NCBI GenBank assembly: GCA_028751095.1
Contig: JAQZCZ010000004.1
Span: 1 to 47,814, forward strand
Reading direction: 5' to 3'
Source of the DNA: Euryarchaeota archaeon Ods01
GTDB taxonomy: Archaea; Halobacteriota; Halobacteria; Halobacteriales; Halorutilaceae
Length of the DNA: 47,814 nucleotides
A model generated the notes under the pieces. It ran no database searches. It had not been told where the DNA came from and saw only the letters and a list, made by a program, of their open reading frames with translations. This document shows, piece by piece, positions 33,441 to 40,902 of this stretch (position 1 is its first letter; the number at the start of each line of letters is the position of its first letter). The translations under genes and the position numbers were made by a program.

Positions 33441-34013
33441 ATGAAACTCGAATCCGATTCGACCGCTGTCGTCGTAGTCGATACCCAGAACGGCTTCTGC
33501 CATCCCGACGGGTCGCTTTACGCACCCGCTAGCGGCGAGGCGGTCGACGCTGTGACTGACGTGGTCGAGAAGGCGCGCGAAAACGACGTACAGGTTGTCT
33601 ACACCCGCGACGTACATCCGCCCGAACAGTTCGACGGCGCACATTACTACGACGAGTTTGAGCGGTGGGGCGAACACGTCGTCGAGGGTTCGTGGGAGGC
33701 GGAGATTGTCGATGAACTCGACGTACGCGACGAGGACGAGGTCGTCGTTAAACATACCTACGACGCCTTCCAAGGCACGGGACTCGACGCATGGCTCGAC
33801 GCTCACAAAATCCACGACCTCGTCTTCTGCGGCACGCTCGCCAACGTCTGTGTCCTCCACACCGCCGGAAGCGCGGGGCTACGCGACTACCGCCCCGTAG
33901 TTGTCGAGGACGCGTTGGGGTACATAGAGGAGGACCACCGCGACTACGCCGTCGAACACGCCGACTGGCTATTCGGCGAGACGGCGAAACGCGACGAACT
34001 GGAGTTCGTGTGA
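33441..34013 (+). CDS. pncA: Nicotinamidase (isochorismatase family)
   Basis: Deamidates nicotinamide to nicotinate for NAD salvage. The 190-residue protein keeps the catalytic triad: Asp in VVVVDTQNGFC, Lys in VVVKHTYDAF, and Cys in GTLANVCVLHTA (cis-peptide plus nucleophile). Metal ligands appear in YTRDVHPPEQF and the following His. The length and motifs fit nicotinamidase better than other isochorismatase-like hydrolases, though the substrate remains inferred. ATG 33441 is chosen with CGTTTTCGG centred 27 nt upstream. Its TGA overlaps the GTG of the lipoate ligase-like gene. Confidence 0.87.
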   Translation: MKLESDSTAVVVVDTQNGFCHPDGSLYAPASGEAVDAVTDVVEKARENDVQVVYTRDVHPPEQFDGAHYYDEFERWGEHVVEGSWEAEIVDELDVRDEDEVVVKHTYDAFQGTGLDAWLDAHKIHDLVFCGTLANVCVLHTAGSAGLRDYRPVVVEDALGYIEEDHRDYAVEHADWLFGETAKRDELEFV

Positions 34014-34654
34014 AACATCCCTCCGAAGCCGGGACGCCGCTCGGTGAACACGCCGCCGTCCGGCGCGGCTTCGATGCGACGTGCGAGGACGGCGACCGAC
34101 GCGTCTTCGTCGGGAGGCCGTCGCCGCTGGTTGCCGTCGGGCGGCGCGATGAGACCGCCGACAGCTACGACGAGGCGCGCGAGGCGGCACGCGAAGCCGG
34201 TTACGAGACAACAGTACGTAACGTGGGCGGGCGCGCGGTCGTACACGCGGGCGAGACCGTCGCCTTCGCGGTCGCGTCTCCCGTTGAGGACCCGCGCGTC
34301 GGTCTCCGCGACAGGTACGACGACGCCGTCTGTGCGACGCGCGAGGCGCTCGAATCCCTCGGCGTCGACGCCCGTTGCGGCGAACCCGACGCCTCCTTCT
34401 GCCCTGGAGAGGCGTCGCTCTGTGTCGACGGCAAGGTCGCGGGTATCGCCCAACGCGTCTCACGCGAAGCGGCGCTCGTCTCGGGCGTCGTTATCGTCGG
34501 AAAGGCTGACGAGACGGCACGCGTACTTTCTTCGGTCTACGGCGCACTCGGCGTCCCCTTTGACTCATCGACGGTCGACGCTGTCGGCGCGTCCTCGTCC
34601 TCCGCTACCGTTGGGACGGTAGCCGAGGCTCTCGTCGAAGCCTTCGACCCGTGA
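34010..34654 (+). CDS. Lipoate-protein ligase A-like protein
   Basis: A biotin/lipoate ligase-fold protein of 214 residues from GTG 34010, which overlaps the nicotinamidase stop by 4 bases. The motif VRNVGGRAVVHAGETVAFA corresponds to the RRxxGGG(A)V lipoyl-AMP loop (here R-N instead of R-R). GKVAGIAQRVS contains the conserved Lys of the GKK(I)AGxAQ block. It is shorter than bacterial LplA and lacks the accessory domain, so it may work with a partner, or act as an octanoyl/lipoyl transferase. The two-gene arrangement with pncA has no obvious metabolic logic beyond cofactor salvage. Confidence 0.8.
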   Translation: MKHPSEAGTPLGEHAAVRRGFDATCEDGDRRVFVGRPSPLVAVGRRDETADSYDEAREAAREAGYETTVRNVGGRAVVHAGETVAFAVASPVEDPRVGLRDRYDDAVCATREALESLGVDARCGEPDASFCPGEASLCVDGKVAGIAQRVSREAALVSGVVIVGKADETARVLSSVYGALGVPFDSSTVDAVGASSSSATVGTVAEALVEAFDP

Positions 34655-34662
34655 ATTTATTA
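34654..34662 (+). promoter_or_regulatory. TATA box of the AI-2E family permease
   Basis: AATTTATTA centred 27 nt before ATG 34685. Confidence 0.6.
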
Positions 34663-34684
34663 CGGATGCGACGAACCATGAACT

Positions 34685-35881
34685 ATGGAGTTCGAACCGC
34701 GTAGAGCCGCGCTGGCTCTCTTCGGGCTTGCGTTACTCGGCTTCATACTGTACGTCACCGTCAGGTTTGTCGCCGCGTTAACTATTGCCGTCTTCGTCTA
34801 CTACTCGACACGTCCCGTCTACAGATGGCTCGGACTCGAAACCGACCGTTTCCCGCGTTTCCGCTCTGCCCTTCTACGTCTCAAGAATCCGACGGAGCGC
34901 CTCCTCGGACGTGAGTTCCGCGGACTCCCACGGACACGGGCGGTCGCCACAATCGCGTTCTTCAGCATCCCGCTCATTTCGCTGGTCAGCTACACTATCT
35001 TCGTCGTCGTCGTCGGACTCAGGGACTTTCTCGAAGGACAGGAAGGGTACGAAGACCCGGGGACGCTTGGACTCGGCGAGGAAGAACTCTTCGAACAGGG
35101 CGTAGGCATCGAAATAGCGCCACTTCTCGACGCGTACCGTGCGGGTGAGTTCGACACCCTCATCTCGCTTCTCTCGGAGAACGCCGCCGAGGTAGCCGAC
35201 TTCATTACGGGCTTCCTGCTCAACATACTGATAATCGTCATAGTCACCTACTACCTCCTCGTTGAGGGAGGAAAGATACGTAGGGCGGTCCACCGTTACG
35301 ACGGTGGTGTCTTCACGCGGTACGCCGAAGCCGCCGACTCCGAGCTAAAGTCGGTCCTGTTCGGCAACCTACTCAACGTCATAATAATCTCAGTGGTTGC
35401 TATCGCCGTCTACTCGGGCTACAACTTCGCGGTCCCTGAAGCCGCCGAGGTTCCCGCCCCCGTCCTCGCCGGCGCACTTACCGGACTCGCCAGCCTCATT
35501 CCTGTCGTGGGAATGAAGATTATCTACGTTCCCCTCGCTCTCGTGCCTGCAGTCACCATACTTACGACCGCCGAACCCGCCCTGTTGGTCTACGTCGCAG
35601 GCTTCCTCGTTGCCGCCCTCGTTATCGTCGACACCGTCCCCGACCTTCTCCTCCGCCCTTACCTCTCGGGAGAGACGACCCACGTCGGTTTCCTGATGCT
35701 CGCGTACATCTTCGGACCCGTCGTCTTCGGCTTCTACGGGCTGTTCCTCGTCCCCATCGTCCTTGTTCTCGCGCTAACCTTCGTTGACGAGGCTCTCCCG
35801 TACGTTCTCGGAAACGAGGAGTACGAGGCGGAACCGGCGACCTACCCGGGTCAGAAGAAGCTCAAGGAGTTTGCCGACTGA
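34685..35881 (+). CDS. AI-2E family (PerM) transporter
   Basis: A 398-residue polytopic membrane protein of the AI-2E/PerM exporter family, with about seven to eight hydrophobic segments. Landmarks are the N-terminal pair (ALALFGLALLGFILYVTVRFVAALTIAVFVYY), the central helix ILIIVIVTYYLLVEGGKIRR, then LTGLASLIPVVGMKIIYVPLALVPA and the C-terminal GPVVFGFYGLFLVPIVLVLALTFVDE. Family members have been proposed to export signalling molecules or act in ion homeostasis; the substrate here is unknown. A strong AATTTATTA is centred 27 nt before ATG 34685. It meets the dodecin gene end to end. Confidence 0.88.
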   Translation: MEFEPRRAALALFGLALLGFILYVTVRFVAALTIAVFVYYSTRPVYRWLGLETDRFPRFRSALLRLKNPTERLLGREFRGLPRTRAVATIAFFSIPLISLVSYTIFVVVVGLRDFLEGQEGYEDPGTLGLGEEELFEQGVGIEIAPLLDAYRAGEFDTLISLLSENAAEVADFITGFLLNILIIVIVTYYLLVEGGKIRRAVHRYDGGVFTRYAEAADSELKSVLFGNLLNVIIISVVAIAVYSGYNFAVPEAAEVPAPVLAGALTGLASLIPVVGMKIIYVPLALVPAVTILTTAEPALLVYVAGFLVAALVIVDTVPDLLLRPYLSGETTHVGFLMLAYIFGPVVFGFYGLFLVPIVLVLALTFVDEALPYVLGNEEYEAEPATYPGQKKLKEFAD

Positions 35882-36079
35882 TTACTCGACTTCGAAGGCT
35901 ATCTCGACTTCGGTCTGATACTCGGGTTCGTCGGTACTTGCAAGCTCGATACCTTTGTTCTGAACCTCGACCCACTTGACGTTCTCCAGCGTCGCCTCGG
36001 CACGGTCTACCGCCTCCATCGCGGCGTCCTCCCACGACTCTGTGCTACTACCGGTCAGGTTGACTTTCTTGTATACCAT
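35882..36079 (-). CDS. Dodecin (flavin-storage protein)
   Basis: A 65-residue protein with the dodecin pattern MVYKKVNLTGSSTESWEDAAMEAVDRA followed by VKWVEVQNKGIEL. The tryptophan in KWVEV (residue 36) is the one that stacks against riboflavin in the haloarchaeal dodecamer. Dodecins sequester riboflavin/lumichrome and limit light damage. The sheet and helix are complete and of normal length. The promoter GGTTTTTATG is centred about 30 nt before the ATG on the minus strand. It is divergent from the ribosomal operon. Confidence 0.95.
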   Translation of the reverse strand: MVYKKVNLTGSSTESWEDAAMEAVDRAEATLENVKWVEVQNKGIELASTDEPEYQTEVEIAFEVE

Positions 36080-36104
36080 ACGGGCGTAACAAGGACGCGG
36101 CTGA

Positions 36105-36114
36105 CATAAAAACC
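36105..36114 (-). promoter_or_regulatory. TATA box of the dodecin gene
   Basis: Minus-strand GGTTTTTATG centred about 30 nt before ATG 36079. Confidence 0.6.
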
Positions 36115-36156
36115 TACCCGTGGGAGGGCGTCACAAACCGGTGTTTTAACGACAGC

Positions 36157-36166
36157 CTTATTAATA
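36157..36166 (+). promoter_or_regulatory. Probable promoter of the SPOUT/ribosomal protein operon
   Basis: CTTATTAATA lies about 58 nt before ATG 36220, predicting a leader of about 30 nt. It is the only clear TATA-like element upstream of the 11.6-kb gene block. Confidence 0.5.
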
Positions 36167-36219
36167 CGAGGAAACCACGACCAACAAGGTCTAAATGCGG
36201 GGCGACGGAAGGCTTCGTC

Positions 36220-37020
36220 ATGAAGCTAACCGTCCTCGTTCCGGCGTCGCTCGTGGCGGAGACCGACGACGCGCGTGCTTCCACCGCGAAGGTGGGTCAG
36301 ATTGCGCGCGCCGCCGCGGTCTTCCGGTGCGACAAGGTCGTCGTCTACGAAGACGCCGACCACCATACGGACGACGGCGACTTCATCGCCGAAGTCCTGC
36401 GGTACGCCGCGACGCCGCCCTACCTGCGTAAGACCGTCTTCGACAGACGGGACGAACTCAGGTACGTCGGCGTCCTGCCGCCGCTCGGAACGCCCCTGCA
36501 TACCGTGACCGTCGGTTCGGATTCGGAAGGGTCCGAACCCGAGTACAGAGAAGGCGTGGTGACGAAAGTCGGAACTGACGGACGCGTCTGGGTCAATTGC
36601 GGAACGCAACACCCGGTCGCCCTTCGCGTCCCTGATGATGGGATACGGGAGGGGGAACGCGTCACCCTCAGGATCTCTTCGAGAGACCCCCTGCGTGCCG
36701 AAGTAGCCGAGGACCCGCCCTATGGCGGATACGAGGTAGAACGCTCCCCACTCGACGACTGGCTCGACTCCTTCGACGGGGTCGTAGTATGTACGTCGAG
36801 GCGGGGTAGAGAGGTCGAACTGTCTGACCTCCGTGCCGACACCCTCGCACTCGTCTTCGGCTCACCGGAACGTGGGGTTCAGGAGATTATGAGGGAACGC
36901 GGTTCTTCCGTCAGCTTCGACCACGTACTCAACACCGTGCCCGACCAAGGCGTTGAGACCGTCAGGACGGAAGAAGCCGTCTACGCGTCTCTCGCTTTGG
37001 CAAACATAGCAAACAGATAG
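36220..37020 (+). CDS. SPOUT-class RNA methyltransferase (DUF171-type)
   Basis: A 266-residue putative RNA methylase that precedes rpl3 in haloarchaea. The N-terminal SPOUT half begins KLTVLVPASLVAETDDARASTAKVGQIARAAAVFRCDKVVVYED. An inserted OB-like segment (about 105-155: YREGVVTKVGTDGRVWVNCG) follows. The knot region comes last (ALVFGSPERGVQEIM ... VLNTVPDQGVETVRTEEAVYASLALAN), where SAM would bind. The linkage to ribosomal genes suggests rRNA as substrate (inference; related eukaryotic and archaeal proteins are linked to uridine N3 methylation). It ends 12 bases before rpl3 and probably opens the operon. Confidence 0.85.
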   Translation: MKLTVLVPASLVAETDDARASTAKVGQIARAAAVFRCDKVVVYEDADHHTDDGDFIAEVLRYAATPPYLRKTVFDRRDELRYVGVLPPLGTPLHTVTVGSDSEGSEPEYREGVVTKVGTDGRVWVNCGTQHPVALRVPDDGIREGERVTLRISSRDPLRAEVAEDPPYGGYEVERSPLDDWLDSFDGVVVCTSRRGREVELSDLRADTLALVFGSPERGVQEIMRERGSSVSFDHVLNTVPDQGVETVRTEEAVYASLALANIANR

Positions 37021-37032
37021 GAGAGAAAACGA

Positions 37033-38022
37033 ATGCCAACGCCATCGAATCCGAGGAAAGGATCGAAAGGCTTCGGTCCGAGGAAGCGCGCCGCGAGCGA
37101 AGTGCCGCGTTTCCGCACCTGGCCCGAAGCTGACGGTGAGCCTGCGCTACAGGGCTTCGCCGGCTACAAAGCCGGCATGACCCATGTGATGATGGTCAAC
37201 GACCAGCAGGACTCGCCGCGTGAGGGAATGACGGAGAGCGTTCCCGTCACCATCGTCGAGACACCGCCGCTCCGTGTCGCCGCCGTCCGCGCTTACCGCG
37301 ACACGCCGTACGGTAAACGTCCGGTTACGGAGGTATGGACGGACGACCTCGACGAAGAGACGGAACGCGTAGTTGCACAGCCGGACGAAGCCGGCGACCT
37401 TGACGAGATACGCGAGGAGGACGGTATCGACGAGGTACGGGCGATAGCTTACACGTCGCCCGCGGATGTCGACGGAGTCCCCAAGAAGAAGCCGGACCTG
37501 ATGGAGATACCCGTGTCCGGCGGCAACATCGACTCACGTATCGACTACGCCGCCGAACTTCTCGGCGGCGAAGCTACGGTCGACAACGTCCACCGCTCGG
37601 GCGAGTACGTCGACGTTTCCGCCGTCACTCAGGGTAAAGGAACACAGGGACCGGTCAAGCGCTGGGGGGTCCGGCTCCGTAAGGGCAAACACTTCCGCCA
37701 AGGATGGAGACGCCGTATAGGCAACCTCGGTCCTTGGCATCCGTCGCGTGTACGCTCGACCGTCCCGCAACAGGGACAGACGGGCTACCACCAGCGGACG
37801 GAGATTAACAAACGCGTCCTTTCGGTTGACGAAGAGGACGCGACGCCCGAAGGAGGCTTCGTCAACTACGGCGAGGTTTCGTCGCCCTACCTACTCGTGA
37901 AGGGAAGCGTCCCGGGTCCCAAGCAACGTCTCGTACGGACGCGCAACGCGGTGCGTCCCAAGGACGACGCAGGCTACGACCCCGAGATACGTTACGTCAG
38001 CACGACGTCTGACCAAGGATGA
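37033..38022 (+). CDS. rpl3: Large ribosomal subunit protein uL3
   Basis: A core 50S protein near the peptidyl transferase centre and a factor in early assembly. The 329 residues match archaeal/eukaryotic L3. The basic N-terminus begins PTPSNPRKGSKGFGPRKR, then GYKAGMTHVM, and the long extension VTQGKGTQGPVKRWGVRLRKGKHFRQGWRRRIGNLGPWHP reaches the active site. The ATG at 37033 follows the SPOUT gene by 12 bases. The stop overlaps rpl4 (ATGA). One of only three GATC tetramers that I saw in the window lies in its 5' codons (37061). Confidence 0.98.
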   Translation: MPTPSNPRKGSKGFGPRKRAASEVPRFRTWPEADGEPALQGFAGYKAGMTHVMMVNDQQDSPREGMTESVPVTIVETPPLRVAAVRAYRDTPYGKRPVTEVWTDDLDEETERVVAQPDEAGDLDEIREEDGIDEVRAIAYTSPADVDGVPKKKPDLMEIPVSGGNIDSRIDYAAELLGGEATVDNVHRSGEYVDVSAVTQGKGTQGPVKRWGVRLRKGKHFRQGWRRRIGNLGPWHPSRVRSTVPQQGQTGYHQRTEINKRVLSVDEEDATPEGGFVNYGEVSSPYLLVKGSVPGPKQRLVRTRNAVRPKDDAGYDPEIRYVSTTSDQG

Positions 38023-38774
38023 CAATGAACGTACAGAAGCTAAACAACGACGGAGAAGAAACGGGTGAGGTCGCTCTCCCCGAGGTCTTCGGAACGCCGT
38101 TCCGACCCGACCTCATCGAGCGCGCCTTCCTCGCCGCGCAGGCTAACGAGAAACAGCCGTACGGAGCCGACGAGTTCGCCGGAATGCGTACGAGCGCCGA
38201 GTCGCCAGGTAGCGGACAGGGCATCGCCCACGTTCCGCGTATCAACAACGGCAACCGCGCCGCACGCGTTCCGCACGCTGTCGGCGGAAGACGCGCACAT
38301 CCGCCCAAGGCGGAGAAGAAGGTCGGCGAAGACTTCAACGACAAGGAACGTGCGCTCGCCTTCGAGAGCGCTGTCGCCGCAACGACCGACGAGGTTCGTG
38401 TCCGCGACCGTGGACACGAGTTCGACGAAGACGTTGACCTGCCCGTCGTCCTCGACGCGGAGTTCGAGGAACTCGTCAAGACACAGGAGGTCGTCGGTGT
38501 CCTCGAAACGGTCGGTCTACACGACGACATCGAGCGCGCCGACGAAGGACGTGGCGTCCGTGCGGGACGCGGAAAGACGCGCGGAAGGAAGTACAAGACG
38601 CCGACGAGCATCCTGTTCGTCACCTCCGACGAGTTCCGCGCCGCGCGCAACCTTGCAGGCGCTGATGTCGTCACCGCCGACGAACTCGATGTCGCAGACC
38701 TCGCACCCGGGGGAGACGCCGGACGACTGACGGTCTGGACAGAACCCGCACTGGAGGTGCTTGACGAAAGATGA
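38019..38774 (+). CDS. rpl4: Large ribosomal subunit protein uL4
   Basis: An assembly protein lining the exit tunnel constriction. The 251 residues include FGTPFRPDLIERAFLAAQANEKQPYG, the tunnel loop around MRTSAESPGSGQGIAHVPRINNGNRAARVPHAVGGRRAHPPK and the family C-terminal region. The start at ATG 38019 overlaps the rpl3 stop (ATGA); a second ATG at 38025 aligns better with some haloarchaeal L4 proteins. The end overlaps rpl23 (ATGA). Confidence 0.97.
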   Translation: MTMNVQKLNNDGEETGEVALPEVFGTPFRPDLIERAFLAAQANEKQPYGADEFAGMRTSAESPGSGQGIAHVPRINNGNRAARVPHAVGGRRAHPPKAEKKVGEDFNDKERALAFESAVAATTDEVRVRDRGHEFDEDVDLPVVLDAEFEELVKTQEVVGVLETVGLHDDIERADEGRGVRAGRGKTRGRKYKTPTSILFVTSDEFRAARNLAGADVVTADELDVADLAPGGDAGRLTVWTEPALEVLDER

Positions 38775-39022
38775 GCCTGATTAAGAGACCACATATCACG
38801 GAGAAGGCGATGGACCTGATGGACTTCGAAAATAAGATGCAGTTCATCGTCCATACCGACGCCACCAAGCCCGAGATTGCGGCTGAAATCAAGGACGAGT
38901 ACGACGCAGAGGTGGCTGACGTGAACACACAGATAACCATGAACGGAGAGAAGAAGGCAACCGTAGAGTTCGAACAGGACGACGTGGCACAGGACATAGC
39001 GTCGCGTATGGGGGCGTTCTAA
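38771..39022 (+). CDS. rpl23: Large ribosomal subunit protein uL23
   Basis: An exit-site 50S protein that docks SRP and chaperones. The 83 residues read SLIKRPHITEKAMDLMDFENKMQFIVHTDATKPEIAAEIKDEYDAEVADVNTQIT, complete and of normal archaeal length. The ATG overlaps the rpl4 stop. The TAA at 39020-39022 is followed at once by the ATG of a 15-codon micro-ORF and two hairpins, unlike the tight rpl3-rpl4-rpl23 junctions. Confidence 0.97.
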   Translation: MSLIKRPHITEKAMDLMDFENKMQFIVHTDATKPEIAAEIKDEYDAEVADVNTQITMNGEKKATVEFEQDDVAQDIASRMGAF

Positions 39023-39070
39023 ATGTCTCTGAGCAAAGCTCAGAGGTTCTCAGACACGGGGGGTGTCTGA
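39023..39070 (+). CDS. Candidate 15-residue leader peptide between rpl23 and rpl2
   Basis: The open frame MSLSKAQRFSDTGGV starts on the base after the rpl23 TAA and ends with TGA at 39068-39070, one base before the rpl2 ATG. It spans exactly the rpl23-rpl2 gap, so ribosomes finishing rpl23 could re-initiate here and then on rpl2. There is no homologue that I can name. The same bases form two perfect hairpins (see next entry). It may be a translated regulatory leader or a chance frame; expression is unproven. Confidence 0.4.
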   Translation: MSLSKAQRFSDTGGV

Positions 39071-39071
39071 G
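39027..39071 (+). promoter_or_regulatory. Tandem hairpins abutting the rpl2 start codon
   Basis: Hairpin 1: CTCTGAGC (39027-39034), loop AAA, GCTCAGAG (39038-39045), a perfect 8-bp stem. Hairpin 2: CTCAGACAC (39049-39057), loop of five G, GTGTCTGAG (39063-39071), a perfect 9-bp stem ending on the base before the rpl2 ATG. The four arms share the core CTCAGA/TCTGAG, so arm 1 could pair with arm 3, and arm 2 with arm 4, giving alternative structures. No Shine-Dalgarno motif precedes rpl2, unlike neighbouring starts. A translational switch is plausible. Confidence 0.5.
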
Positions 39072-39785
39072 ATGGGTCGCCCCATCAGACAACAGAAGGC
39101 TGGCAAAGGAAGCTCGGTCTTCCGTGCGCCTAGCCACAACTACAAGGCGACGCTCCGGCACAAGAAGACGGCTGACGAGGAGACGGCGACCGGCGAGGTC
39201 GTCGAAATCGAACATGACCCCGCGAGGTCTGCGCCTGTCGCACGTGTCCGTTACGACGACGGCGACGAGCGCCATATCCTCGTTCCCGAAGGCGTCGGAG
39301 TTGGTGACGAGATACAGGCGGGCGTTAGTGCCGACGTGAAGGCGGGTAATACGCTCCCGCTTGCTGAGATACCCGAGGGCGTTCCGGTCTGTAACATCGA
39401 GATAAAGCCAGGCGACGGCGGCAAGATAGCGCGGTCGTCCGGAACCGCCGCGACGCTCATCACGCACGAACGCGGCGGCGCAGTCGTCCAGCTACCGAGC
39501 GACGAGATACGTCAGTTCGACCCCGACTGCCGCGCCACCATAGGCGTGGTTGCCGGAGGCGGACGTACCGAGAAGCCGATGCTCAAGGCGGGTAAGAAGC
39601 ACCACAAGATGAAGACTCGTGGAGGCAAGTGGCCCAAGGTGCGTGGCGTAGCGATGAACGCCGTTGACCATCCGTTCGGAGGCGGTGGACGCCAGCATCC
39701 CGGACGCCCCAAGTCGGTCAGCCGGAACACGTCGCCCGGACGTAAGGTGGGCGACATATCCAGCAGGAGGACAGGAAAAAGATAA
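39072..39785 (+). CDS. rpl2: Large ribosomal subunit protein uL2
   Basis: A core 50S protein required for subunit association and peptidyl transfer. The 237 residues begin [26 protein letters not shown] and contain the conserved C-terminal loop [42 protein letters not shown] with the key histidine in the [10 protein letters not shown] block. I chose ATG 39072, as archaeal L2 starts MGR; a GTG at 39063 is in frame but lies within the hairpin arm. rps19 follows 2 bases later. Confidence 0.98.
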   Translation: MGRPIRQQKAGKGSSVFRAPSHNYKATLRHKKTADEETATGEVVEIEHDPARSAPVARVRYDDGDERHILVPEGVGVGDEIQAGVSADVKAGNTLPLAEIPEGVPVCNIEIKPGDGGKIARSSGTAATLITHERGGAVVQLPSDEIRQFDPDCRATIGVVAGGGRTEKPMLKAGKKHHKMKTRGGKWPKVRGVAMNAVDHPFGGGGRQHPGRPKSVSRNTSPGRKVGDISSRRTGKR

Positions 39786-39787
39786 CC

Positions 39788-40192
39788 ATGTCAACAGAAG
39801 ACCTACCAAGCAGAGAAGGAGAGTTCCAGTACCGAGGCTACACGCTCGACGAGCTACAGGAGATGTCTCTCGACGAGTACGCCGAGGTCGCGCCTGCGCG
39901 TATCCGACGAACCCTCGAACGCGGTCTGTCGGAGGAGCATCAGAAGCTCCTCGACCGCGTCCGTGACGGTGACGACGAGATACGTACGCATCTGCGCGAT
40001 ATGCCCATAATTCCCGAGATGGTCGGCACGACGTTCATGCTCCACAACGGTCAGGAGTTCGAACGCGTCGACGTTGAGGCGGAGATGATAGGGCACTACC
40101 TCGGCGAGTTCGAACTAACGCGCAAAGACGTAGAACACGGACAGGCGGGCATAGGCGCGACCCGTTCCTCGAAGTTCGTGCCGCTCAAATAA
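39788..40192 (+). CDS. rps19: Small ribosomal subunit protein uS19
   Basis: A 30S head protein contacting the A-site finger. The 134 residues show the archaeal/eukaryotic form with an N-terminal helical extension ([38 protein letters not shown]) and the conserved core [42 protein letters not shown], ending KFVPLK. It lies between rpl2 and rpl22 with gaps of 2 bases each. Confidence 0.98.
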   Translation: MSTEDLPSREGEFQYRGYTLDELQEMSLDEYAEVAPARIRRTLERGLSEEHQKLLDRVRDGDDEIRTHLRDMPIIPEMVGTTFMLHNGQEFERVDVEAEMIGHYLGEFELTRKDVEHGQAGIGATRSSKFVPLK

Positions 40193-40194
40193 CC

Positions 40195-40902
40195 ATGGGT
40201 ATCAGCTACTCAGTCGAAGTCGACGAGGAAAGGTCCGCCAAGGCGATGGGACGCGAACTCCCGATAAGCCGGAAGGACGCCGTCGAGCTTTGTAGACATA
40301 TCAAGGGAATGCCCCTGAACGAGGCGCAGACAACGCTCCGTTCCATCGCGGAGGGCGAGACGCCTCTCCCACGTAAGCGTCATAACACCGGCGTCGGTCA
40401 CGAGAGCGGTATCGACGGATGGGACGCGGGTAACTACCCAGAGAAGGCGGCGGACGCCCTCGGTGACGTACTGTACAACGCCGAGTCGAACGCCAACAAC
40501 CAAGGCTATGACCCCGACGAGATGGTAGTCGAACATATCGCCGCCCACAAGGTCGGCGAGTCGCGCGGCATGAAGCCACGCGCGATGGGTCGCGCCACCC
40601 AGTGGAACTCCGACCTTATCGACGTTGAGGTCGTTATCCTTCAGGAGGACTACGACCCCGAAGCCGAAGACGAGGAACAAGACGTTGAGGAGGCTGACGA
40701 AGCCGAAGAAACCGAGGTCGACGACTCCGAGATAGAGGAGACGGAAGCCGAGGAGGAGGCTGACGAAACGGAAGAGGAACCAGACGACCAAGAGCAGGAG
40801 ACCGAGGAAGACGGGCAGGAAGCCGACGAACAGTCCGATGAAGATGGGGCAGACGCCGACGACGAGGAAGCCGAGGAAACCGAAGAAGGAGGCGATAACT
40901 GA
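40195..40902 (+). CDS. rpl22: Large ribosomal subunit protein uL22 with a long acidic tail
   Basis: An exit-tunnel 50S protein. Residues about 1-150 are the normal L22 domain (KAMGRELPISRKDAVELCRHIKGM ... RGMKPRAMGRATQWNSDLIDVEVVI). From about residue 153 to 235 the sequence is almost only Glu, Asp and Ala, a low-complexity tail of about 80 residues. Most haloarchaeal L22 proteins end near residue 155, so this tail is unusual. It is in frame, and its codon use matches the core. The TGA overlaps the rps3 ATG (TGATG). Confidence 0.96.
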   Translation: MGISYSVEVDEERSAKAMGRELPISRKDAVELCRHIKGMPLNEAQTTLRSIAEGETPLPRKRHNTGVGHESGIDGWDAGNYPEKAADALGDVLYNAESNANNQGYDPDEMVVEHIAAHKVGESRGMKPRAMGRATQWNSDLIDVEVVILQEDYDPEAEDEEQDVEEADEAEETEVDDSEIEETEAEEEADETEEEPDDQEQETEEDGQEADEQSDEDGADADDEEAEETEEGGDN

